A DNA stretch of 64,000 nucleotides from Duganella dendranthematis (GTDB lineage Bacteria > Pseudomonadota > Gammaproteobacteria > Burkholderiales > Burkholderiaceae_D), in contig NZ_CP051684.1 in assembly GCF_012849375.1 (NCBI RefSeq), positions 6,138,001 to 6,202,000 on the forward strand. The letters run 5' to 3'. The notes under the pieces were generated by a model. It did not search any database. It worked only from the letters and a program-made list of their open reading frames with translations, and had not been told where the DNA came from. How positions within the stretch are numbered: the stretch's first letter is position 1; every line of letters starts with the position of its first letter. The position numbers were made by a program, and so were the translations under genes. Shown here one piece after another: positions 52,429-62,400 of the stretch.

Positions 52429-55400
52429 CTATCCCGGATCGTATGCCAGCAGCTCCTGCTCGATATGTTGATCGAGCACAGTCAGCATGGCGTACAGCTC
52501 CTGCACCAGGCGCCGGGCCTTGTCCATGTCGCTGTCGTGGCGCAGCTGCTCCAGCGCGTAGCACAGGTTCCCGAACTGCATGGCGCCCACCGCGCGCGCC
52601 GACGATTTGATGCGATGTCCCAGCTCCGCCAGATGCGCCAGGTCTTCCATCGCCAGCGCATCGTCCATCTCCTGCAGGCCGTCGCGGGCAGAGGTCAGGA
52701 ACAGCAGCGCGTACTTGCGCATCATGTCCGGTTTGCCGCCAAAGGTCTGGGCCAGCGCGTCCATGTCAAACAGCTCGGCCAGCGGCTCGGGTTCCGGAGC
52801 CGGCGCGGCGGCAGGCGGCGGAATCGACGCCGGCGCCGGCTCCGACGATGGCGCCACCTGGCGCGGCACGAACAGCGGCGGCGCCAGCACCGGCGATCCC
52901 TCCGGCATCGAGAAGTACGACGGCGGCGGTGGCGCCGGTTTGCGCATCGCGCTGGCGGCCACCCTGGCGCGTTGACTCATCCACTTGGACAGCATATTGA
53001 ACAGCAGCTTAGGCGCGATCGGCTTGGTCACAAATTCGTCCATGCCGGCGTCCAGGCAGCGCTGCTGGTCGTCGCGGCCGGCGTTGGCCGTCATCGCGAT
53101 AATCAGCGTGGCGGCCAGTTTGGGATGCGCGCGGATCAGGCGCGTGGCTTCGTAGCCGTCCATTACCGGCATCTGCACGTCCATCAGTACGCAATCGAAG
53201 CGCTCCTTGAGCAGCAGATCGATCGCCTCCTTGCCATTGTTGGCGACGCACACCGTGGCGCCGGCATCCTCCAGCAGCTCCTGCCCCACCTGCTGGCTGA
53301 AGATATTGTCCTCCACCAGCAGGATCGAGGCGCCGCGTATATTATCCAGCACATCCGGCTGCACCGATTCGTCGCTTGGCGCCAGGAAGTGCACGCCCTT
53401 GGCCAGCCGCGCCGTGAACCAGAAGGTGCTGCCCTCGCCCGGCGTGCTGTCGACGCCAACCCCGCCGCCCATCAGCTCCGCCAGCTGTTTGCTGATCACC
53501 AGACCCAGTCCGGTGCCGCCGTAGCGCCGCGTGGTGGAGGTGTCGCCCTGGTGGAAGGACTGGAACAGTTGCTCCACCTGCTCCGGCGACATGCCGATGC
53601 CGTGGTCCACCACTTCAAAGCGCACCATGATGTGATTGTCGCGCTCCTCCACCGGCCGCGCGCGCACGACCACCTTGCCGTTTTCGGAGAACTTGATGGC
53701 GTTGCTGGTGAAGTTCAACAGCACCTGTTCCAGCCGCAGCGGATCGCCGCGCAGCTGATGCGACAGGCCGGGCCAAATCTCATACACCAGTTCCAGCCCG
53801 CGCGCCTGCGCGCTTTCGCCCAGCTGGCTGGAGATATTGGCCAGCAGCGCATCCAGCGTAAAGTCCAGCACCTCCAGATCCATCTTGCCGGCTTCGATCT
53901 TGGAGAAGTCGAGGATGTCATTGATGATGCCCAGCAGGTGCTGGCCGGAGTGATAAATCTTTTGCAGATAGTCGCGCTGCTTGGGATGCGTGACGGACTT
54001 CAGCGCCAGGTGCGCCATGCCGATGATGGAGTTCATCGGCGTGCGGATCTCGTGGCTCATATTCGACAGGAAGTCGCTCTTGGCCTGGTTGGCGATATCC
54101 GCTTCTTCCTTCAACTGGTGCAGCGCCGTGACGTCGGTCGACAAGCCGATCACCGCCGAATACGAACGGCCTAGTTCCACCGGCACCTTGACCGTCCACA
54201 GATGCTGCACCACGCCGTCCTTGCCAACAAACTGCACCTCGCCCGAGCGCTTGACGCCGTCGGCAAACACCGGCCGTTCGAGTGCCCATTCGGCATCCGC
54301 TTCGGCGTCCGGCTTCAAATCCCGATCCAGCTTGCCGACGATGTCACGCACCTCCATACCCATGCACTCGGCCATGCGCGCGTTGACGTAGATATAGCGG
54401 CGGCTCTGGTCCTTCATATAAACGTGGGCGTCGACGTGGTTCAGCACCGTATCCAGCAGCACGCCCTGCTTGATGGCGCGCCGGCGCGACGCATACAGCA
54501 CAAACACGTAGCTGTACAACAGCAGCATGCCGGCAAAGCCGGTCAGCGCAGCGATCCATGGGAAGTACAGGTCGAAGCCGGTCAGCATCGCGTCCTTGCG
54601 GACCCGGAACTGCGCCTTCCACAAGCTGCCATTGAAGTCGATCGGCAGCACGGTCTCCAGGTATTCCTCGCGCAGGCCGGGGGACAGTGGCGTCGGCGCT
54701 GTGGCGCCGGTGTCGCTATACAGCAGTCGGTCGCCGCGCTCGATGACCAGCCGGCGATGTTCGACATTGGGGCTGCCGTCGGCGTACAAGGTCAGGTGCA
54801 CCTGGCGCACTGTCATTTCGTCGATGGCGCCCTGCACCAGCCGGGCAATGCTGAAGCCCGCGCCGACCGATCCCAGATAGGCGGCGCGGCGCTGGTCGAG
54901 CGTCGACAGCGGCTGGTTGCGGCGATACACCGGCAGCCGCACACCCTGGACGAATTGCGTCTTCGGCGTGTTGAGCAGGATCGGGTAGCGCGTGGCGGCG
55001 ATGTCACCGCTATCGCGCGCCGCCGCTAGCGAATCGGAAATGAGCGGGATGGCGCTGATGTCGAGGCCAAAGCGCTGCGGCAGGAAGGCCGGCTCGAAAT
55101 AGTTCAACACCTCGTAGTTCGGGCGGCGTCCGGGCGGGCTGATGTCGAAGTCCGCATAACCTTCGGCGCGCACGCCGGCGACGAATTGCTCGCGCTGCGC
55201 GTCCTCGATCAGCGGCGCCCAGGTCAGCACTTCGATCGCCGGGAAGTTGCGCGGGATATCGAGGCTGGTGACGTACTGGCGGAATTCGGTGCGGCTGATG
55301 TTGTCCGAGGTCTGGAACAGCGCGGCCAGGCCGCGCGTCAGGTCGGCATAGGATTTGATGCGGGCCGAGATGCTGTACTGGGTGCTGCGCGCGAGATGCT

Positions 55401-55548
55401 CGAAACTCTGTGCCGCATCGTCATCAACCGTGCGGCTCGCGGCGCCGTACAGGATGGTGCCCATGGCGCTGGCCAAGACAAATCCCACTCCCCAGAACAT
55501 GAGGCGTGTGCTGCGCACTGCTTGGCGGTTGTTGGCCGATTTAAACAT
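52429..55548 (-). CDS. CHASE-PAS hybrid histidine kinase with receiver and Hpt domain
   Basis: The 1039-residue product is a complete phosphorelay kinase. It has a membrane segment (about 13-33), a periplasmic CHASE sensor domain (about 60-290, with the segment [20 protein letters not shown]), a second membrane segment (about 330-352) and a PAS domain (about 365-480). A HisKA domain has its phospho-His near residue 498 (NMSHEIRTP), and a HATPase_c follows ([14 protein letters not shown]). It then has a receiver domain (about 740-865, [15 protein letters not shown]) and a C-terminal Hpt domain (about 935-1035) with its His near 978 ([13 protein letters not shown]). Proline-rich linkers separate the receiver and the Hpt. 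Its target regulator is not adjacent. Confidence 0.95.
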   Translation of the reverse strand: MFKSANNRQAVRSTRLMFWGVGFVLASAMGTILYGAASRTVDDDAAQSFEHLARSTQYSISARIKSYADLTRGLAALFQTSDNISRTEFRQYVTSLDIPRNFPAIEVLTWAPLIEDAQREQFVAGVRAEGYADFDISPPGRRPNYEVLNYFEPAFLPQRFGLDISAIPLISDSLAAARDSGDIAATRYPILLNTPKTQFVQGVRLPVYRRNQPLSTLDQRRAAYLGSVGAGFSIARLVQGAIDEMTVRQVHLTLYADGSPNVEHRRLVIERGDRLLYSDTGATAPTPLSPGLREEYLETVLPIDFNGSLWKAQFRVRKDAMLTGFDLYFPWIAALTGFAGMLLLYSYVFVLYASRRRAIKQGVLLDTVLNHVDAHVYMKDQSRRYIYVNARMAECMGMEVRDIVGKLDRDLKPDAEADAEWALERPVFADGVKRSGEVQFVGKDGVVQHLWTVKVPVELGRSYSAVIGLSTDVTALHQLKEEADIANQAKSDFLSNMSHEIRTPMNSIIGMAHLALKSVTHPKQRDYLQKIYHSGQHLLGIINDILDFSKIEAGKMDLEVLDFTLDALLANISSQLGESAQARGLELVYEIWPGLSHQLRGDPLRLEQVLLNFTSNAIKFSENGKVVVRARPVEERDNHIMVRFEVVDHGIGMSPEQVEQLFQSFHQGDTSTTRRYGGTGLGLVISKQLAELMGGGVGVDSTPGEGSTFWFTARLAKGVHFLAPSDESVQPDVLDNIRGASILLVEDNIFSQQVGQELLEDAGATVCVANNGKEAIDLLLKERFDCVLMDVQMPVMDGYEATRLIRAHPKLAATLIIAMTANAGRDDQQRCLDAGMDEFVTKPIAPKLLFNMLSKWMSQRARVAASAMRKPAPPPPSYFSMPEGSPVLAPPLFVPRQVAPSSEPAPASIPPPAAAPAPEPEPLAELFDMDALAQTFGGKPDMMRKYALLFLTSARDGLQEMDDALAMEDLAHLAELGHRIKSSARAVGAMQFGNLCYALEQLRHDSDMDKARRLVQELYAMLTVLDQHIEQELLAYDPG

Positions 55549-55700
55549 GCATCTGGTAGAAAATTATTTGCATCACAGCAGCATACTATCAATGCGGAAT
55601 TGGAACCAGTGAAAGAATTGGTGAGAATTAACGCATTTCAAACGGAACCATATGCAGCAAGGATGTCTCTAAGAGATGAGGCTGTCTCATGGAGGCAATT

Positions 55701-57356
55701 ATGCTGCGCAAATCCATTACATGCATCGTGCTAGCGACGATCTTACGTTCGCTTCATGCGGATGAGGAACGGCATGAGTTTGATGCCGTGTTACAAGTTC
55801 CGTTTCACGCAGATGAGCGGGGCGAGCGGGTGATGACGCTGCACTTCACGGCGCCGGCAGAGGTGCGCTCATTGCGCTGGCGACTCACGCTACTGCCCCG
55901 GCATGATGAAACAGCGGTGCACAGCTGGCAGGGCACGCGGACGGTCGCCGGCGAACCGGTGGAGGTGACTGTACGCTGGCGGGAGGACGTGCCCAAAGGC
56001 GTCTACAGGATGAGGTTGTCGGCAAGTCTGGACGGCGGCGGCGAGATCGAGCAGAGCTGGCCGGTGGCGGTTGGCGCGTCTACCGTCCGCCAGCCCGCTA
56101 CGAGGACTGCGGCGAGAGCACGCGCTGGCGCGGCGACCGGGGCGGCGGCTGATGTGGCGACTGCATTGGCGGCATCGATGGCCGACGGTGCGGCGCATTC
56201 GCGTGCGACGGCGACGGCGACGGCATCCGCCGAGTTGTACGACATCTATCTCGGCAACCTGCACAGCCAGACCAACCACAGCGACGGTGGCGGCGTGCTC
56301 GATCAGTGCACCGGCGCGCAGGAACCGCAGCACGGCGCCTTCGGCCCGTCCGACGCCTACGCTTACGCCCAGCAACACGGCCTCGACTTCCTGATGACCT
56401 CCGAGCACAATCACATGTTCGACGGCTCTGACGGCACCAACCGGGCCGCCGCCGCCAGCGCCGTCCACGCCCTGTTTCAGGACGGCCTGCGCCAGGCCGC
56501 GCAATGGCGCACCGATCACACACCATTCCTCGCGCTGTACGGCCAGGAATGGGGCGTGATCAGCCACGGTGGTCACATCAACATCCTCAACGCCGACGCC
56601 CTGCTCGGCTGGGAGCGCAACGCCCAGGGCGAACTGCTGGCCGACGAAGAAACGCCCAGGAGCGACTACCAGACGCTGTACCAGCATCTGCGCCAACATC
56701 ACTGGTTCGGCCAGTTCAATCATCCGCAACGCGACCAGTTCGCCATCAACGGCCAGCCGCTGGCCTGGAGCGCCGCCGGCGACGCCAGCATGCTGCTGTG
56801 CGAAGTCATGAACAGCAGCGCCTACTCAACCAGCACTGACGAAAACGAGCCACGCCGCAGCAATTTCGAAACCGGCTGCAACGCGCTGCTGGAGGCCGGC
56901 TACCACCTCGCCTTCAGCAGCAACCAGGACAATCACTGTGCCAACTGGGGTGCGGCGTACTCAAACCGAACGGCCGTGCTGCTGCCCCGCAGCACGCCGC
57001 TCACACAAGCCGGCCTGCTGGATGCCTTGCGAGCCCGCCGCACTTACGCCACGATGGACAAACACAGCCAGCTGATCTTCACCGCCAACGGCCACATGAT
57101 GGGCGAAAGCTTCCAGAATCGCGGCAAATTGACGCTGAAAGCGGACTACGCCAGCACCGCCGGCCGCAGCATCGCCGCGTTCAGCATCTTCCACGGCGTC
57201 CCCGGCCGCAATGGCAAGGTCGCCGCCATCAGCACGAAGAGCAAACGCACTTTCGCGCCGTTACCCGGCGAACACTTTTATTACGCAAGAGTCACGCAGG
57301 ATGACGGAAAAATGCTGTGGAGCGCGCCTGTCTGGGTGACGCAATTGTCGCCCTGA
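55701..57356 (+). CDS. Secreted PHP-domain metallohydrolase (CehA/McbA-like)
   Basis: The 551-residue product has a signal-peptide-like start (MLRKSITCIVLATILRSLHA), an N-terminal strand-rich domain (about 25-165), an Ala-rich linker and a PHP domain of about 365 residues. The PHP metal ligands are visible: GNLHSQTNHSDGGG, LMTSEHNHMFD, GQEWGVISHGGHINILNAD and FNHPQRDQF. The CehA/McbA group contains carbamate and other hydrolases. Substrate here is unknown. I chose ATG 55701 with GGAGG just upstream; an in-frame ATG at 55689 is also possible. Confidence 0.88.
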   Translation: MLRKSITCIVLATILRSLHADEERHEFDAVLQVPFHADERGERVMTLHFTAPAEVRSLRWRLTLLPRHDETAVHSWQGTRTVAGEPVEVTVRWREDVPKGVYRMRLSASLDGGGEIEQSWPVAVGASTVRQPATRTAARARAGAATGAAADVATALAASMADGAAHSRATATATASAELYDIYLGNLHSQTNHSDGGGVLDQCTGAQEPQHGAFGPSDAYAYAQQHGLDFLMTSEHNHMFDGSDGTNRAAAASAVHALFQDGLRQAAQWRTDHTPFLALYGQEWGVISHGGHINILNADALLGWERNAQGELLADEETPRSDYQTLYQHLRQHHWFGQFNHPQRDQFAINGQPLAWSAAGDASMLLCEVMNSSAYSTSTDENEPRRSNFETGCNALLEAGYHLAFSSNQDNHCANWGAAYSNRTAVLLPRSTPLTQAGLLDALRARRTYATMDKHSQLIFTANGHMMGESFQNRGKLTLKADYASTAGRSIAAFSIFHGVPGRNGKVAAISTKSKRTFAPLPGEHFYYARVTQDDGKMLWSAPVWVTQLSP

Positions 57357-57453
57357 TCACCAGCCAATCGTGCGCAGTAGAAAATTTAATTCCATTAATA
57401 TTTTTCTTGCTAGAAAAGCTGGAATCACAGTTATTAAAACGATAAAATGGTGC

Positions 57454-57473
57454 CTGCCGTTATGGTGCGGCAG
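57454..57473. promoter_or_regulatory. Inverted repeat upstream of the REC-GGDEF-EAL gene
   Basis: CTGCCG and CGGCAG pair around an eight-base loop, about 80 bases before the coding start. It could be an operator or an mRNA hairpin. It is followed by a candidate promoter at 57487. Confidence 0.3.
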
Positions 57474-57486
57474 CGCACAAAATTGC

Positions 57487-57514
57487 TTGACTCCGCACTC
57501 CACAAGAGTATCTT
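57487..57514 (+). promoter_or_regulatory. Candidate sigma-70 promoter of the REC-GGDEF-EAL gene
   Basis: TTGACT and TATCTT, 16 bases apart, match five and four of the six consensus bases. The site lies about 40 bases before the coding start. This is a weak prediction by eye. Confidence 0.3.
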
Positions 57515-57551
57515 TTACCTTCCAAAGCGATAGTCTAAAACCAGCCCAGCC

Positions 57552-59432
57552 GTGCATATTCCTAAAGTTCTTCTTGTCAACGACGATCCAGCCAGCTTGT
57601 ATGCGCTGGAGAGCCTGCTGCTGGATGCGGCCGATCAGCATTTGTACGAGCTGATCACCGCCAGTTCGGGCAAGGAAGCGCTGCGCCAAGTGCTGTTGCA
57701 TGAGTTCGCAGTGATCCTGCTGGACGTCAGCATGCCGAACATGGATGGCTTTGAGACCGCCGAAGCGATTCATTCGCATCCGCGCTCGGCCGGCACACCG
57801 ATCATCTTCATCACCGCCCACTACGCGGACGAGATGAACCGCCTGAAGGCGTACCAGAAAGGCGCGGCCGATTATCTGTTCACGCCGGTTATTCCACAAA
57901 TCCTGCAAGCCAAGGTGGCGGTGTTTGTCGAGATGGCGGCCAAGAATCTGCAACTGCGCATCAAGAGCGACGAACTGGCGCGCCTCAACCAGGACTTGCG
58001 CGTCCAGCGCCTGCAGGATCTGGAGCGCATCAACGCCGAACTGGAACTGGAAATCAAGGAACGCAAACAGGCGGAACAGCGCGCGCATGACCTGTCCACG
58101 CGCGACGCGCTGACCAACCTGCTCAACCGCCGCGCGCTGATCCAGCAGCTGGAGCACGCCGTCGCCACGGCCGATCGCAGCGGCGTCGGCTTCGCGCTGC
58201 TATTCCTCGACCTCGACAAGTTCAAGCAGATTAACGACAACTACGGCCACGAAGCGGGCGACGAATTGCTGCGCCAGGTGGCGGCGCGACTGTCGGCGGC
58301 GGTGCGGGTGGCCGACATCGTCGCCCGTCTGGGCGGTGACGAATTCGTGGTGCTGATCGAAGGTAAATCCGCTTCCGCCAACGCCGCGCGCGTCGGCCGC
58401 AAGATCGAACTGGCCTGCGCCCTGCCCTTCGACATCGGCAGCAATCGCTTGAAAACGGCGGCCAGCATCGGCATCGCGCTATATCCCGAAGACGGCGCCA
58501 ACGCGCAAGCGCTGATGAAGAACGCCGACACCGCGATGTATCACGCCAAACAGAACACCGCCGCGCCAGTGCAGTTCTTCCACGAACAGCTAAATGTACG
58601 CGAGCGCGAACGGGAACAGTGGACGCTCGACCTGCGCAAGGCGCTGGCGGCCAATCAGTTGGAGCTGCGCTACCAGCCGCAGGTCGACCTGCGCAGCGGC
58701 CGCGTGATCGCCGCAGAAGCGCTGCTGACCTGGCACCATCCGGTGCATGGGCTGCTGGAAGCGGCGCAATTCCTGCCGCAGGTACAGGAGCGCACGCTGC
58801 TCGACCGCATCGACGCGTGGGTCATCGCGCAAAGCTGTGCGCAGGCGTCGCTGTGGCAAAGCCTGAGCGGCAGCGCGAATGGCGTGCAAGGGCCGCCGCT
58901 GTGCATCTGGCTCAATCTGGCGACGCCGCAGTTGCACGCGGACCTGCTGCACGCGCTGCTGCCGGCGATGCGCAAGCACGGCCTGACGCCGGGCAGCATG
59001 GGCATCGAACTGAATGAAAAGCTGCTGCTCGGCCCCACCGAGCCGCTGGCGCAATTGCTGATGCAGCTGCAAAGCGCCGGCGTGCGCACGGCGCTGGACG
59101 ATTTCGGCAGCGCGCGTTCGTCGCTGGCCGCGTGCAAGCGCTGGCAGCTCAACGCGCTGAAGATCGACCGTAGCTTCGTGCACGGCATCGGCAATGACGA
59201 AGGCGGCACCGACATCGTGGCGGCCGTGGTGCATCTGGCGAAAGCGCTGTCGATGCGCGTGATCGCACTGGGCGTCGAGACGCGCCTGCAGATGGAAGTG
59301 CTGCAGCACATGGGCTGCCATATCTGCCAGGGCGAGCTGTTTTATCCGCCGTTGACGGCGGCAGGCCTGCTGGAACAAACCGGCGATATCAATAACATCA
59401 ACTCACCTACCCTCCTAAGCAACGAGGAATAA
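57552..59432 (+). CDS. Response regulator with GGDEF and EAL domains
   Basis: The 626-residue product has a receiver domain (about 5-120) with the phospho-Asp near residue 58 (VILLDVSMPNMDGF). A coiled-coil linker follows, then a GGDEF domain with RLGGDEFVVL near residue 263, and an EAL domain (about 365-615) with AAEALLTW. The usual DDFGTGYSSL of EAL reads DDFGSARSSL near 515, an altered loop 6. The receiver has FTP where Lys-Pro is usual. It may therefore be mainly a cyclase or a sensor. Translation starts at GTG 57552. The giant HAMP kinase lies 3 bases after its stop and may phosphorylate it. Confidence 0.92.
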   Translation: MHIPKVLLVNDDPASLYALESLLLDAADQHLYELITASSGKEALRQVLLHEFAVILLDVSMPNMDGFETAEAIHSHPRSAGTPIIFITAHYADEMNRLKAYQKGAADYLFTPVIPQILQAKVAVFVEMAAKNLQLRIKSDELARLNQDLRVQRLQDLERINAELELEIKERKQAEQRAHDLSTRDALTNLLNRRALIQQLEHAVATADRSGVGFALLFLDLDKFKQINDNYGHEAGDELLRQVAARLSAAVRVADIVARLGGDEFVVLIEGKSASANAARVGRKIELACALPFDIGSNRLKTAASIGIALYPEDGANAQALMKNADTAMYHAKQNTAAPVQFFHEQLNVREREREQWTLDLRKALAANQLELRYQPQVDLRSGRVIAAEALLTWHHPVHGLLEAAQFLPQVQERTLLDRIDAWVIAQSCAQASLWQSLSGSANGVQGPPLCIWLNLATPQLHADLLHALLPAMRKHGLTPGSMGIELNEKLLLGPTEPLAQLLMQLQSAGVRTALDDFGSARSSLAACKRWQLNALKIDRSFVHGIGNDEGGTDIVAAVVHLAKALSMRVIALGVETRLQMEVLQHMGCHICQGELFYPPLTAAGLLEQTGDINNINSPTLLSNEE

Positions 59433-59435
59433 GAC

Positions 59436-62400
59436 ATGAATAATATGACCGACTTGGGCGAACAGCTGGACGCAAAGGTTTTGCTTTCCACGCTAATGGC
59501 ACTGAAAAAAGGAGACTTTTCAGTGCGCATGCCAACCGACTGGATAGGCATGGCCGGCAAGATCGCCGATACGCTGAACGACATCATCGACACCAAATCG
59601 CGCATGGTGCGCGAAGTGACGGAGGTAAGCCGGGTGGTAGGCCGCGAAGGCCGCTTGACGCAGCGCGCCGAGATGACCAACACCACCGGCGGCTGGGCCA
59701 CCATCCTCAGCTCCGTCAATACGCTGATCGACGATCTGGTGCGGCCGACCTCCGAAATGGCGCGCGTGATCGGCGCCGTGGCAAAAGGCGACCTGTCGCA
59801 GACCATGGCGCTGGAGGTGGACGGTCACCCGCTGAAAGGCCAGTACCTGCGCGCGGCGATGACCGCAAATACGATGGTGGAACAGCTGTCGTCCTTCTCG
59901 TCCGAAGTAACGCGGGTGGCGCGTGAGGTGGGCACGGAGGGTAAGCTGGGAGGCCAGGCGCAGGTCAAAGGCGTGGCCGGTACCTGGAAGGACTTGACCG
60001 ACTCGGTGAACTCGATGGCGGGTAACCTGACCTCGCAGGTGCGTAACATCGCCGAGGTGACCACCGCTGTGGCCAACGGCGACTTGTCCAAAAAGATCAC
60101 GGTGGACGTGCGCGGCGAGATCCTGCAGCTGAAGGACACCATCAACGTGATGGTGGACCAGCTGCGTTCCTTCGCTTCCGAAGTGACGCGGGTGGCGCGC
60201 GAGGTGGGTACCGAGGGTAAGCTGGGTGGCCAGGCCTACGTACCGGGCGTCGGCGGCACCTGGAAGGACTTGACCGATAACGTCAACTTCATGGCGTCCA
60301 ACTTGACGGGCCAGGTGCGTAACATCGCGGCGGTGACGACGGCGGTGGCGAATGGCGACTTGTCGAAAAAGATTACGGTGGACGTCAAGGGCGAGATTCT
60401 CGAACTGAAAAACACCATTAACGTGATGGTGGACCAGCTATCCTCCTTCGCTTCCGAGGTGACGCGGGTGGCGCGCGAGGTGGGTACGGAAGGTAAGCTG
60501 GGCGGCCAGGCGCAGGTGAAGGGCGTGGCCGGCACCTGGAAGGACTTGACCGACTCGGTCAACTCGATGGCGGGTAACTTGACGGGCCAGGTGCGTAACA
60601 TCGCCGACGTAACCACCGCCGTGGCGAATGGCGACTTGTCGAAGAAAATCACGGTAGACGTCAAGGGCGAGATTCTCGAGCTGAAAAACACCATCAACGT
60701 GATGGTCGACCAGTTGAACTCCTTCGCATCGGAAGTGACGCGGGTGGCGCGCGAGGTGGGTACCGAAGGTAAGCTGGGCGGTCAGGCCAACGTGCCCGGC
60801 GTGGCCGGCACCTGGAAGGACTTGACCGACGGCGTGAACTCGATGGCGGGTAACTTGACGGGCCAGGTGCGTAATATCGCCGACGTGACCACCGCAGTGG
60901 CCAATGGCGACCTGTCGAAGAAAATCACGGTGGACGTCAAGGGTGAGATTCTTGAACTGAAGAACACCATCAACGTGATGGTCGACCAGTTGTCCTCCTT
61001 CGCTTCCGAGGTGACGCGCGTGGCGCGCGAGGTGGGCACCGAGGGTAAGCTGGGCGGACAGGCATACGTGCCGGGCGTCGGCGGGACGTGGAAAGACTTG
61101 ACCGACAACGTCAACTTCATGGCGTCCAACTTGACGGGCCAGGTGCGTAACATCGCGGCGGTGACCACGGCCGTGGCGCGCGGCGACTTGTCGAAAAAAA
61201 TTACGGTGGACGTCAAGGGTGAGATCCTGGAACTGAAAGACACCATCAACGTGATGGTGGACCAATTGTCCTCCTTCGCTTCCGAGGTGACCCGCGTGGC
61301 GCGTGAGGTGGGTACGGAAGGTAAGCTGGGCGGACAGGCCAACGTGTCCGGCGTGGCCGGCACCTGGAAGGACTTGACCGAGAACGTCAACCAGTTGGCG
61401 GCGAATCTGACCAACCAGGTGCGCGCGATTGCGGAGGTGGCAACCGCCGTGACCCGTGGCGACTTGTCGCGTTCCATTCAGGTGGAAGCGCGCGGCGAGG
61501 TGTCCTACCTGAAGGACAACATCAATGAAATGATCCGTAACCTGAAAGACACCACGCTGAAGAACGCGCAGCAGGATTGGCTGAAGACCAATCTGGCGCG
61601 CTTCACCCGCTTGCTGCAAGGCCAGCGCGACTTGCAGGCCGTGACTAAGCTGATTCTGTCCGAGCTGGCGCCGCTGGTGTCGGCCCACCATGGCGTGTTC
61701 TATATGATGGATTCCGGTGACAGCGATGCGCGCCTGCGCATGATCGCAAGCTATGGCTACCGCTCCAGCCGCAAGCTGCCAACCTCATTCCTGCCGGGCG
61801 AAGGCCTGGTAGGCCAGTGCGCGCTGGAGAAAGTGCGGATCTGGCTGACCGACGTGCCGCGCGATTACATCGTGGTGTCGTCCGGCCTTGGTGCGGCTCC
61901 GCCCACCAATATCGTGGTGCTGCCTATCCTGTTCGAGCAGCAGGTCAAGGCGGTGATCGAAATCGCGTCGCTGGACCGCTTCACCGAAACCCACCTGTCC
62001 TTCCTCGACCAGCTGATGGAATCGATCGGCGTGGTGCTGAACACCATCGAGGCGAACAGCCGCACCGAATCGCTGCTGACCCAATCGCAGTCGCTGGCGC
62101 AGGAACTGCAACAGACCAACCAGGAGCTAGCCGAAAAAGCCCGCCTGCTGTCCGAGCAGAATATCGAGGTGGAACGCAAGAACCGGGAGGTGGAGCAAGC
62201 CAAACTGGCGCTGGAAGAGAAAGCCACCCAGCTGGCGCTGTCGTCGAAGTACAAATCCGAATTCCTGGCGAATATGTCGCACGAGCTGCGCACACCATTG
62301 AATTCGCTGCTGATTCTGGCGCAGCAGCTGGGCGATAACCCGGACGGCAACCTGTCCGGCAAGCAGGTGGAATTCGCCAAGACCATTCACGGATCCGGCT

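Noticed and set aside
59886..61541. Regular repeats considered as a CRISPR array
   Set aside because: The units are 276 bases long, in frame and code for HAMP modules; there are no short repeats with unique spacers.
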